From Bacteroidales bacterium (lineage in GTDB: Bacteria > Bacteroidota > Bacteroidia > Bacteroidales > VadinHA17), in contig JALHSP010000071.1 of the NCBI GenBank assembly GCA_022865305.1, forward strand, positions 84,159-148,158: a stretch of 64,000 nt of DNA, in the 5' to 3' direction. Numbering within the stretch: the stretch's first letter is position 1; the number at the start of each line of letters is the position of its first letter. Both the position numbers and the translations under genes were made by a program. The notes under the pieces are model-generated. The model searched no databases. It worked only from the letters and a program-made list of their open reading frames with translations, and was not told where the DNA came from. Positions 17,826-25,980 of this stretch are shown one piece after another.

Positions 17826-19785
17826 TTTTAAAACTTTTCTTAACCTCATCAAGCACAAGACTATCAATCTTAACGGTGTATTTTTCCTTTAATTGTCTGA
17901 TCCATTCATTCTCTAAATATTCCTGATAACCGGTCATCATTTCTCCCTGAACTTCTTTAAAAGGCATTGGTTCCGGTTCGAAAATCTTATTGATAACGAT
18001 GATAGATGGAAAATTATTGATTTTATGAAACTGTGAACCGGTCGTCCATTGAATTTTATCTATTTCCGGATCATCACCGGTAAGCCATTTTCCTTCAGAA
18101 ATTATTAAAAGGGAGTCATTGTTTTTATTGAATTTTCCAGTCATCAGTTCATCAGTTCCTGGTTTACGTGAGTATTTCTTAAAAGCAGACCGAAGTATTT
18201 TTTCTCCTTTTGCGGATCTCAGAGAGTAAATTTTGGCTTCTATTCCTTTGCGGGTCAGAAATTCACCTTTGTGTTCCTCGTAATATTGTTTCAGACCAAG
18301 TGAATCTTCCTGGACCTTGTTCCAGACTTTTTCCCCGGATACTTCAAACAGCAGTATACCATCATGGAACTCGTTTATCAGAAATCTGAAATCAGGATAT
18401 TTCTTTTCGAGTATCGAATTTTCATAACTGTAGATATGATCTGATGCCCTGGTTTCAATCGACTGGTTTATAAAATAAACCGGATCACTGGTTACAATTC
18501 TTGATCCTCTTTTTTCAATGTAACCTGCAAATTCTCTTGTTGTATAATGTTGATTAGCAAATGTATACATGTAACCTGAAGGCATGTTTGTCCTGTTGTA
18601 CCTGGCTAAACCCCGGATTATTAAAGTATCGGTATTTTCAACAAACCAGTCATAAGCTGTCTGGTTTATTCTGAAATTATACTCTTTTTTCAGTTTTTCA
18701 ATAAAGGATTTTTTGCTTATTGAATTAAGATATGACTGATTGATTTTACTTTCAAGATATGATTTTGTTTCCTCGAATGAGCCCGGTGCTTTCTTTTCAA
18801 GTAATTTGATAATATGCCAGCCAGCTGTTGTCCGGACAGGTCTGGAATACATCCCTGTATCAGTGATTGAAAATGCTGCATCCGAAAAATCACTGATAAT
18901 TTCTCCGGTTCCAAACCAGCGAAGTTCACCTCCGGCTAAAGCGGATTCTTTATGATTAGAATATTTTCTGGCAAGCTCACTGAAAGAACCTCCAGCCTGC
19001 AATTCGTTATAAATATTTAAAATATCCTCTTCTGCCTGTTTTAATTCTTTTTCGCCTGAACCGGGAGGAACAGCTTTCATAATATGAGCTACTCTGATTT
19101 TCCCTTTGGAGGGGCGCTTATCAGCCAGTCTGATAATATGATATCCATAAGATGTCCTGACCGGTGTCGAAATTTCTCCTTTTCTAAGATGATAGGCAGC
19201 ATCTTCAAATGGCATAATCATCTGGAATACAGTAAAATAGCCGAGGTTTCCTCCGTTTATTCTGACTGATGGATCGTCCGAAGCGGCCCGGGCTACCTGT
19301 TCAAAGGATTCGCCTGAAATTATCCTTTCCCTGATGTCGGAGGCTTTTTCCCAGGCTTTAAGCGTATCAGCCGGTTTAGCTTCCAGAGGACAGCTTACTA
19401 AAATATGCCAGGCATTGACTTCAGTCAGAGACCTCTGATAAGTTCTTTGAAGCAGTTTATCTTTTGTCTGAGAATCAGTAAGATAATTCTCTGCAAGCTG
19501 ATTCCTGTAGCCGGTTAATTCATTCCGGAATTCTTTTGTGGTATCGATCCCTTTATTGATTGCATCAGCAACCTTAAGCTTAAATGTAATAAATTGCTGG
19601 AGATAACTGTCAATATCAGGCTGGTTTCCAGGATAGAAGCTCTTTTTGTACATCCTTATGAATTCTCCTGCAGAAACTGTCTTCCCCGCTACAGTTATCA
19701 AAGTCTTATCATTCAGACCCTGCGCCTGACAGAGATAGGGATACAGAAATATTATGAAACTTATCAGGAGTGATTTTATTTTCAT
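17818..19785 (-). CDS. Large periplasmic parvulin-type peptidyl-prolyl isomerase
   Basis: About 655 residues from MKIKSLLISFIIFLYPYLCQ, a signal peptide. Two consecutive PpiC domains are visible in the middle: NAWHILVSCPLEAK...TSYGYHIIRLADKRP and VAHIMKAVPPGSGE...TTAGWHIIKLLEKKAP, each with the conserved G-x-H-I-I end. The long C-terminal half is family-specific and includes a further parvulin-like stretch ending FHKINNFPSIIVINKIFEPE. An upstream ATG at 19809 overlaps the guaB stop as ATGA and is a possible coupled start. It is likely an outer-membrane protein folding factor. Confidence 0.88.
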   Translation of the reverse strand: MKIKSLLISFIIFLYPYLCQAQGLNDKTLITVAGKTVSAGEFIRMYKKSFYPGNQPDIDSYLQQFITFKLKVADAINKGIDTTKEFRNELTGYRNQLAENYLTDSQTKDKLLQRTYQRSLTEVNAWHILVSCPLEAKPADTLKAWEKASDIRERIISGESFEQVARAASDDPSVRINGGNLGYFTVFQMIMPFEDAAYHLRKGEISTPVRTSYGYHIIRLADKRPSKGKIRVAHIMKAVPPGSGEKELKQAEEDILNIYNELQAGGSFSELARKYSNHKESALAGGELRWFGTGEIISDFSDAAFSITDTGMYSRPVRTTAGWHIIKLLEKKAPGSFEETKSYLESKINQSYLNSISKKSFIEKLKKEYNFRINQTAYDWFVENTDTLIIRGLARYNRTNMPSGYMYTFANQHYTTREFAGYIEKRGSRIVTSDPVYFINQSIETRASDHIYSYENSILEKKYPDFRFLINEFHDGILLFEVSGEKVWNKVQEDSLGLKQYYEEHKGEFLTRKGIEAKIYSLRSAKGEKILRSAFKKYSRKPGTDELMTGKFNKNNDSLLIISEGKWLTGDDPEIDKIQWTTGSQFHKINNFPSIIVINKIFEPEPMPFKEVQGEMMTGYQEYLENEWIRQLKEKYTVKIDSLVLDEVKKSFKNE

Positions 19786-19805
19786 CAGAATTTTTAGATA
19801 CCGGG

Positions 19806-21287
19806 TCATTCAAATGATTTTCTGCTGTAGTTTGGAGATTCTCTTGTTATTGAAACATCGTGGGGATGGCTTTCAACAATTCCCGAATTGGTGATTCTTA
19901 CAAATTTACTTTCCTTTTTAAGAATACTGATGTTTTTTGCACCAACATATCCCATTCCTGCTCTTAAGCCTCCTGTCATCTGGTAAATAACTTCCGACAG
20001 GGTACCTTTATATGGTACTCTGCCTGCAATGCCTTCAGGAACAAGCTTTTGAATATCATCTTCCATATCCTGGAAATATCGGTCTTTTGATCCCTGCTGC
20101 ATCGCCTCTATTGATCCCATTCCCCTGTAGGCTTTAAATTTCCGGCCATTATAAATTATGGTTTCACCCGGAGATTCCTCCACACCTGCGAACAGCGAAC
20201 CTGCCATTACAGAATCGGCACCGGCTGCAATTGCCTTGATTATATCACCTGAATATCTGATTCCTCCGTCAGCGATTATCGGTACTCCGGAACCTTCAAC
20301 TGCTTTTGCCACGTTGTATATTGCCGAAAGTTGAGGTATACCAACTCCTGCAATAACCCTTGTTGTACATATAGAACCCGGACCTATGCCTACCTTTAAT
20401 GCATCAGCTCCCTCGCTTAACAGTTTTTTTGCAGCTTCAGCAGTTCCTATGTTCCCTGCAACCACGTCTATCCCGGGGAAACGATTCTTAATCTCTTTCA
20501 GGATCCTGATCACACTCTTTGTATGAGCATGGGCTGTATCTATTACAAGTGCATCCACATTGGCATTGATCAAAGCTTCAACCCTTTGGATAGTATCAGC
20601 AGCTATACCGACAGCACCGGCAACTCTCAGTCTTCCTTTTTCATCTTTGCAGGAATTGGGACGATCCTTTGTTTTGGTTATGTCTTTATAGGTAATCAGT
20701 CCTTTAAGTTTTCCTGCCTCATCGACCATAGGCAACTTTTCAATCTTATGCTTCTGGAGTATCCTTGCAGCAGCCTCCAGAGTGGTTTGATGATTTGTGG
20801 TGATCAGGTTCGTGGTCATCACCTCGGTTATTTTTCTCTGAGGGTTGTTTTCAAACCTCAGGTCCCGGTTAGTAACGATTCCTTTCAGAATGCCATCTTT
20901 ATCGATAACAGGAATACCTCCGATCTTATATTCGCTCATCAGACTAAGTGCTTCGGCAACTGTGGCATCAAGGTTAATGGTAATAGGATCAAGTATCATA
21001 ACATTTTCAGCTCTTTTGACCCGTTTTACCTGTGCAGCCTGCTTTTCAATGCTCATATTCTTGTGAATAACACCAATACCTCCTTCTCTGGCAATAGCAA
21101 TTGCGAGTTCGTCTTCTGTGACAGTATCCATTGCTGCCGAAACGATAGGTGTATTGATACGGATATTTCTTGTGAACATCGAGCTCAGATCCACGTCACG
21201 GGGAAGTACCTCGGAGTATGAAGGAATAAGAAGAACATCGTCAAATGTCAAACCTTCATAAAGTATTTTATCTTTAAAAATTGTCAT
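19806..21287 (-). CDS. guaB: Inosine-5'-monophosphate dehydrogenase
   Basis: 493 residues from [20 protein letters not shown]. The TIM-barrel enzyme is interrupted by two CBS domains ([17 protein letters not shown] and neighbouring segments). The catalytic loop [17 protein letters not shown] contains the active-site Cys, and the mobile flap is seen as [10 protein letters not shown]. It converts IMP to XMP, the committed step to GMP. Longer in-frame starts up to 21368 exist, but the chosen Met gives the standard N-terminus. It heads an apparent operon with three envelope chaperone genes. Confidence 0.97.
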   Translation of the reverse strand: MTIFKDKILYEGLTFDDVLLIPSYSEVLPRDVDLSSMFTRNIRINTPIVSAAMDTVTEDELAIAIAREGGIGVIHKNMSIEKQAAQVKRVKRAENVMILDPITINLDATVAEALSLMSEYKIGGIPVIDKDGILKGIVTNRDLRFENNPQRKITEVMTTNLITTNHQTTLEAAARILQKHKIEKLPMVDEAGKLKGLITYKDITKTKDRPNSCKDEKGRLRVAGAVGIAADTIQRVEALINANVDALVIDTAHAHTKSVIRILKEIKNRFPGIDVVAGNIGTAEAAKKLLSEGADALKVGIGPGSICTTRVIAGVGIPQLSAIYNVAKAVEGSGVPIIADGGIRYSGDIIKAIAAGADSVMAGSLFAGVEESPGETIIYNGRKFKAYRGMGSIEAMQQGSKDRYFQDMEDDIQKLVPEGIAGRVPYKGTLSEVIYQMTGGLRAGMGYVGAKNISILKKESKFVRITNSGIVESHPHDVSITRESPNYSRKSFE

Positions 21288-21389
21288 CGGTCGGGGTATT
21301 AAATTTCTGTTGGCGCAAATTACGAAAAATTCATCACTCATAAAATATTCATTATCTTCAGTTATCATAAAAAATTGATAAGCAGTTGC

Positions 21390-21397
21390 TATTTTTG
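21390..21397 (+). promoter_or_regulatory. -7 element for the recQ-family gene
   Basis: TATTTTTG matches the Bacteroidota -7 consensus, 27 bases before the ATG at 21424. A correctly spaced -33 TTG is not evident, so confidence is moderate. Confidence 0.4.
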
Positions 21398-21423
21398 TAA
21401 AAGGTATTGTATTGCAGCAATTA

Positions 21424-23352
21424 ATGAATATAGAACTTTACAGGCAGGTTTTAACAAAATACTGGGGATTCACCTCATTCAAACCACTGCAGGAAGACAT
21501 TATAAAATCTGTTGCAGAAGGGAAGGATACTCTTGGTCTTATGCCAACAGGGGGTGGAAAATCGATCACATTCCAGGTCCCGGCAATTGCAAGGGAAGGT
21601 ATATGCCTGGTAATCACCCCGCTTATTGCTTTAATGAAAGACCAGGTGAATCGTCTCAACACACTTGAGATCAAATCGGTAGCAATACATTCCGGAATGT
21701 CTGGTGAAGAAATTGATATTGCTCTCGATAATTGTATTTATGGTGATTATAAATTCCTTTATATTTCGCCTGAAAGAATTTCCACCAGGATCTTTCAAGC
21801 AAGGCTTCAACGGCTTAACCTTAATCTGGTTGCCGTCGATGAGGCACATTGCATATCGCAGTGGGGGTATGATTTCAGACCATCATATCTGAAAATTGTA
21901 ACAATCAGAGACTATATTTCCGAAAAGGTGCCATTCCTGGCGCTTACTGCTTCTGCCACACCTCAGGTAACAGAAGATATAATGAAGAAGCTGGCTTTCA
22001 AAGAAAAAAATGTTCTCAGGACAAGTTTTGATCGGAAAAATATATCATACCTGATCAGGAAAGTTGAAGATAAGGGAACCTATCTTATTAAAGCACTGCA
22101 TAAGGCAAAAGGCAGTGGAATAGTATATGTCCGGAGCAGAAAACGTAGCAAAGAGCTTGCAGAACTTATGGTTGCCAACGGGATAAGTGCTGATTTCTAC
22201 CATGCAGGCCTGCCTGTTGAACTCAGAGACAAGAAGCAATCTGCATGGTCAACAGGAGAGATCCGCGTGATTGTCGCTACAAGTGCATTCGGGATGGGTA
22301 TCGATAAAGCTGAGGTAAGGTTTGTAATCCACTATGATATACCTGATTCTATTGAAAGTTATTTTCAGGAAAGCGGGAGAGCAGGACGGGATGATAAACC
22401 AGCATATGCATTGCTGCTATATTCACCGTCAGATAAAAGACACCTCGAAGATTCCTTAAGAAAGAAGTTTCCACCGGTCGAAAAAATAAAAGATATTTAT
22501 GAAGCATTGTGCAATTATTTGCAGGTTCCTTACGGTTCAGGCAAAGACAACGTATATGATTTTAATATGTACGATTTAGTTTCAAAGTACAAGCTGCCTG
22601 TCATTGAAACTTATAACAGCCTCACATTTCTTCAGAGGGAAGGATATATTGAATTCACTGAAGAAATAAATAATCCTTCAAGAGTCCATTTTATTGTAGG
22701 ACGCGATGACCTTTACAAATTTCAGGTGGCAAATGAATCATTTGACGGATTCATAAAGTTGCTTTTGCGATCATATACAGGTATGTTCACTGAATTTGTT
22801 ACGATCAATGAGGAAACGCTTGCAAAAAAATCAGCATTATCAAGAGATTCCGTGTACAGATTTCTGATGAGGTTATCGGCTCTTAATATTATCAGGTATA
22901 TTCCCGGGAAAAAAGTAGCCCTGGTGATATTTACCGAAGAAAGACTCGTCAGGAAAGCATTAAAGATCTCTCCCGAAAATTATCTTCATGTCAAGGAGAA
23001 ATACATTATGAGGTTAAATAAAATGATTGATTATGCTGATTTTAATACCAGGTGCCGGGCAGTTACATTGCTCGATTATTTCGGGGAGGAATCTGACAGA
23101 TGCGGTATTTGCGATGTTTGCCGTGAACGAAATGAGCTCGATCTGAGCAAATATGAATTTGACCTTATACTGGAAGAGATTAAAGATATTCTTGCCGGAC
23201 AGAAACCGGATGCTCAGGAGCTTGTAAGTAAAATCAACTACCCTGAAGAAAAGGTTATCAAAGTGCTCCGCTGGTTACTCGATCATAATAAAATAGTAAT
23301 GGACGACAGACACCTTCTGACATGGAAAGAACCTGATCTTTTTTCTCGTTAA
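21424..23352 (+). CDS. RecQ-family ATP-dependent DNA helicase (variant C-terminal layout)
   Basis: 642 residues from MNIELYRQVL; a TTG four codons upstream is also in frame. Helicase motifs: aromatic-rich motif 0 (WGFTSFKPLQ), Walker A MPTGGGKS, DEAH in AVDEAHCISQWGYDFRP, and motif VI QESGRAGRD. The zinc-binding cysteines (CRAVTLLDYFGEE...CGICDVC) lie about 170 residues beyond the helicase core rather than immediately after it, with an extra, partly winged-helix-like segment between. A short helical domain ends the protein and no HRDC domain is recognisable. It should unwind 3'-5' during repair. Confidence 0.92.
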   Translation: MNIELYRQVLTKYWGFTSFKPLQEDIIKSVAEGKDTLGLMPTGGGKSITFQVPAIAREGICLVITPLIALMKDQVNRLNTLEIKSVAIHSGMSGEEIDIALDNCIYGDYKFLYISPERISTRIFQARLQRLNLNLVAVDEAHCISQWGYDFRPSYLKIVTIRDYISEKVPFLALTASATPQVTEDIMKKLAFKEKNVLRTSFDRKNISYLIRKVEDKGTYLIKALHKAKGSGIVYVRSRKRSKELAELMVANGISADFYHAGLPVELRDKKQSAWSTGEIRVIVATSAFGMGIDKAEVRFVIHYDIPDSIESYFQESGRAGRDDKPAYALLLYSPSDKRHLEDSLRKKFPPVEKIKDIYEALCNYLQVPYGSGKDNVYDFNMYDLVSKYKLPVIETYNSLTFLQREGYIEFTEEINNPSRVHFIVGRDDLYKFQVANESFDGFIKLLLRSYTGMFTEFVTINEETLAKKSALSRDSVYRFLMRLSALNIIRYIPGKKVALVIFTEERLVRKALKISPENYLHVKEKYIMRLNKMIDYADFNTRCRAVTLLDYFGEESDRCGICDVCRERNELDLSKYEFDLILEEIKDILAGQKPDAQELVSKINYPEEKVIKVLRWLLDHNKIVMDDRHLLTWKEPDLFSR

Positions 23353-23448
23353 ATATTCATTACTCATTTCCATTAAAGGAGAAAATATTATCAAAGGTGT
23401 CAGGGACACAACTGTGTTCTGAAATATGATCTCCCTTTAATCCTGATA

Positions 23449-23481
23449 TTGGACTATAACACAGAAAAATGTCTAAATTTG
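23449..23481 (+). promoter_or_regulatory. Bacteroidota promoter before the DUF5063 gene
   Basis: TTG at 23449-23451 and TAAATTTG at 23474-23481 are 22 bases apart, fitting the -33/-7 pattern. The -7 element ends 21 bases before the ATG at 23503. Confidence 0.6.
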
Positions 23482-23502
23482 TTATCTGTTTTATGAAAAT
23501 AT

Positions 23503-24126
23503 ATGGATAAAAATTCAGATCCCGTATATTCAAGGAATGTTGTTGAATTTGTAGCAGTTGCAAATGAATTCTGCAAATATGCAGAACATGCTTCAGAACT
23601 GAAAGGTGATGAGATGCTGAAAATATTACAGCGCCTTCTTCCACTGATGTATCTGAAAGCTTCTCTTTTACCGGCGTTCGAACCTTTCTTTGAAGACGGA
23701 AATGAAAAGTTTGTAACTGAATCTGACTGGTCCAGAATACATGATACATTCAGGAAAAAATTCGGAACAGCTGATGATTACCTGGAGGTTTTTGATGATA
23801 AATTTAATGAATCTGAAATCCCGGTAGCGTCAAGTCTGGCAGAGAATATGGCCGATATTTACCAGGATATGAAAGACTTTCTTCTCCTGTATCAGACGGG
23901 TACAAAGGAGGTTATGAACGATGCAGTGTGGGAGTGTAAAATGAACTTCGAGAATATATGGGGACAAAAGCTCGTAAATGCCCTGAGGGCAATCCATAAA
24001 TTTATTTATTCGGGAGCGGAGATAGGAAGAGTGGAAAATGATGAAAAAACAAATGATGAAGCCAGAAATACTTCAGACTGGTTTATCTCAAAGAGACAAA
24101 AGGAATTCAGAGAGGATGGTGAATAA
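23503..24126 (+). CDS. DUF5063-family protein
   Basis: 207 residues, soluble, no signal peptide. The sequence (VVEFVAVANEFCKYAEHASE, LQRLLPLMYLKASLLP and ENMADIYQDMKDFLLLYQTG) matches the all-helical DUF5063 family, found almost only in Bacteroidota and of unknown function. No catalytic motif is visible. It is usually next to a DEDDy 3'-5' exonuclease gene; here the exonuclease start lies inside the end of this gene, so the two are probably translationally coupled and may act together. Confidence 0.75.
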   Translation: MDKNSDPVYSRNVVEFVAVANEFCKYAEHASELKGDEMLKILQRLLPLMYLKASLLPAFEPFFEDGNEKFVTESDWSRIHDTFRKKFGTADDYLEVFDDKFNESEIPVASSLAENMADIYQDMKDFLLLYQTGTKEVMNDAVWECKMNFENIWGQKLVNALRAIHKFIYSGAEIGRVENDEKTNDEARNTSDWFISKRQKEFREDGE

Positions 24127-24697
24127 TAAATATCTTGAAAACATTTCAGGTGAGGACCTGAAAAATTATGAACTCTCCTGTTTTAAGGGGGAAATAGTGG
24201 TTGTCGACAATCGCAAGGCTTTCAATAAGGTTTTTCCCAGGCTGTGTAATGAAAAGATGCTGGGTTTTGATACTGAGACGAGACCCTCATTCAGGCGAGG
24301 TGCAAAAAACAGGGTATCTTTAATCCAGCTGGCATCAGGTAATCTTGCCTGTTTATTCAGAATTAATAAAATAGGTATTCCTGAAGAGTTGATAAAACTC
24401 CTGGCCAATTCTGAAGTAGTTAAAGCAGGTGTGGCTGTGCACGATGATATCCGGTTCCTGAAAAGTATAAGGAAATTTAATCCCGCAGGTTTCATTGACT
24501 TACAAAAACTGGTAAAAAATTATAGTATTCAAAGCTCTGGTCTGAAGAAGCTTACAGCAATAGTCCTGGGATTCAGAATTTCAAAACGGCAGCAGGTGAC
24601 CGATTGGGAAGCTAACCAGCTTTCAGAGGCACAACAAATCTATGCTGCTACTGATGCATGGGTCTGCCATGAAATCTATAGAACTCTTACTTCATGA
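24116..24697 (+). CDS. RNase D-like 3'-5' exonuclease (DEDDy)
   Basis: 193 residues from MVNNKYLENISGED. The DEDDy residues are in place: GFDTETRPS (D52, E54), AVHDDIRFL (D110 or D111) and YAATDAWV (Y176, D180). This is the single-domain 3'-5' exonuclease fold of the RNase D/WRN-exonuclease group, without HRDC or polymerase domains. It probably trims RNA or DNA 3' ends using two metal ions. The ATG lies 11 bases before the end of the DUF5063 gene. A longer frame upstream encodes an unrelated lysine-rich leader and is not supported. Confidence 0.87.
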   Translation: MVNNKYLENISGEDLKNYELSCFKGEIVVVDNRKAFNKVFPRLCNEKMLGFDTETRPSFRRGAKNRVSLIQLASGNLACLFRINKIGIPEELIKLLANSEVVKAGVAVHDDIRFLKSIRKFNPAGFIDLQKLVKNYSIQSSGLKKLTAIVLGFRISKRQQVTDWEANQLSEAQQIYAATDAWVCHEIYRTLTS

Positions 24698-24718
24698 AAT
24701 AGATAGACCGATTTTCTG

Positions 24719-25900
24719 ATGGAAAAAGTAAAAATTGTTCTTAAATCGGGTAAAGACCAGTCAATACGCAGGTACCATCCCTGGATTTATTCGGGAGCTA
24801 TAAAAAAGATTTATGGTACACCAGCTGAAGGTGATATTGTTGAGGTTTTTGACAATAAGGGCTCATTTCTTGCAGTAGGGCACTATCAACCTGGTTCTAT
24901 TGCAGTCAGAATCCTCTCTTTTATTGAGGTAAATCCTGATATCGGTTTCTTCAGGGAGCGAATTGAAAAGGCAATTAAATACAGGAAATCGCTTGGTTTG
25001 ACAGAAAATACTCAAACAAATGTGTACAGGCTGGTTCATGCAGAAGGAGATGACCTGCCCGGGCTGATAATTGATTTCTATAATGGTGTTGCTGTGATGC
25101 AGATGCATTCGGTCGGTATGTACAATTTGCGAATGGAGTTCACAGCAATCCTGCAGGAATTGCTGGCTGAAAGGCTGATTGCTGTTTATGACAAAAGTGA
25201 AGGCACCATACCATATATGTCAGGAATATCAGCCAGAAATGAATTCTTATATGGTAATTCCGGTCCTGTTATTGTAACCGAAAACAATTTCAGATTTAAA
25301 ATAGACTGGGTTACCGGCCAAAAAACAGGATTTTATATAGATCAACGTGAAAACAGGAGACTGGTGATGGAATATACTGCAGGGAAAAATGTTCTGAATA
25401 TGTTCGGATATACAGGCGCCTTTTCGGTATATGCTATGAAAAATGCATCCCTGGTCCATACAGTAGACAGTTCTTCCTCTGCGACGGAGCTTGCGAACGA
25501 GAACATCAGGCTGAATTACGGGGATGATCCCCGGCATGAATCCTATCAGGCGGATGCATTCGAGTTTCTCGGCAATATAAAGAATAAATATGACCTTATT
25601 ATCCTTGATCCGCCTGCCTTTGCAAAACACAATAATGTCCTGTCGAATGCACTGCAGGGATATAAAAGGTTGAATATGAAGGCAATTGAACAGATTAACC
25701 AGGGCGGGATAATTTTTACATTTTCATGTTCACAGGTGGTCACTAAAGAGAATTTCAGGAAGTCGGTATTTGCAGCAGCAGCAAATACGGGGCGAAAAGT
25801 AAGGATAGTTCATCAGGTTGTGCAGCCACCTGATCATCCTGTCAATATTTATCACCCTGAAAGTGAATATCTTAAAGGACTGGTAATTTATGTAGAATAA
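24719..25900 (+). CDS. RlmI-like 23S rRNA m5C methyltransferase
   Basis: 393 residues: an N-terminal PUA domain (MEKVKIVLKSGKDQSIRRYH... region) followed by a class I methyltransferase domain. Catalytic-domain motifs are NMFGYTGAFSVYAM (SAM loop), LIILDPPAFAKH (the D-P-P motif) and TFSCSQVV with the catalytic Cys. It matches the RlmI/RlmK-like family that methylates C5 of a cytosine in 23S rRNA; the exact position is not determined here. It lies 21 bases after the exonuclease gene, so the four preceding genes may form one transcript. Confidence 0.9.
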   Translation: MEKVKIVLKSGKDQSIRRYHPWIYSGAIKKIYGTPAEGDIVEVFDNKGSFLAVGHYQPGSIAVRILSFIEVNPDIGFFRERIEKAIKYRKSLGLTENTQTNVYRLVHAEGDDLPGLIIDFYNGVAVMQMHSVGMYNLRMEFTAILQELLAERLIAVYDKSEGTIPYMSGISARNEFLYGNSGPVIVTENNFRFKIDWVTGQKTGFYIDQRENRRLVMEYTAGKNVLNMFGYTGAFSVYAMKNASLVHTVDSSSSATELANENIRLNYGDDPRHESYQADAFEFLGNIKNKYDLIILDPPAFAKHNNVLSNALQGYKRLNMKAIEQINQGGIIFTFSCSQVVTKENFRKSVFAAAANTGRKVRIVHQVVQPPDHPVNIYHPESEYLKGLVIYVE

Positions 25901-25955
25901 AGGCACAAAGGCTTATGAAAGCCAGTTCCCCTCCTTGGAGGGGCAGGGGGTGGGT
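25897..25955. repeat. 8-base periodic remnant plus CCCCTCC palindrome
   Basis: Two near-copies of an 8-mer (AAGGCACA, AAGGCTTA) are followed by the perfect hairpin CCCCTCC-TT-GGAGGGG at 25928-25943 and the trailing CAGGGGGTGGGTT. The combination of an 8-base periodic array and the same palindrome recurs at 63673-63810. Confidence 0.6.
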
Positions 25956-25980
25956 TCATACAAAAAGTTGATATATTTTA

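Noticed and set aside
20523..21221. Long open frame of 232 codons on the plus strand, antisense to guaB
   Set aside because: It lies wholly within guaB, its sequence shows no domain pattern, and it has no promoter; it is a shadow of the conserved guaB frame.
23360..23749. Open frame on the minus strand overlapping the start of the DUF5063 gene
   Set aside because: It overlaps a supported gene with a good promoter on the other strand and has no recognisable motif or ribosome-binding site.
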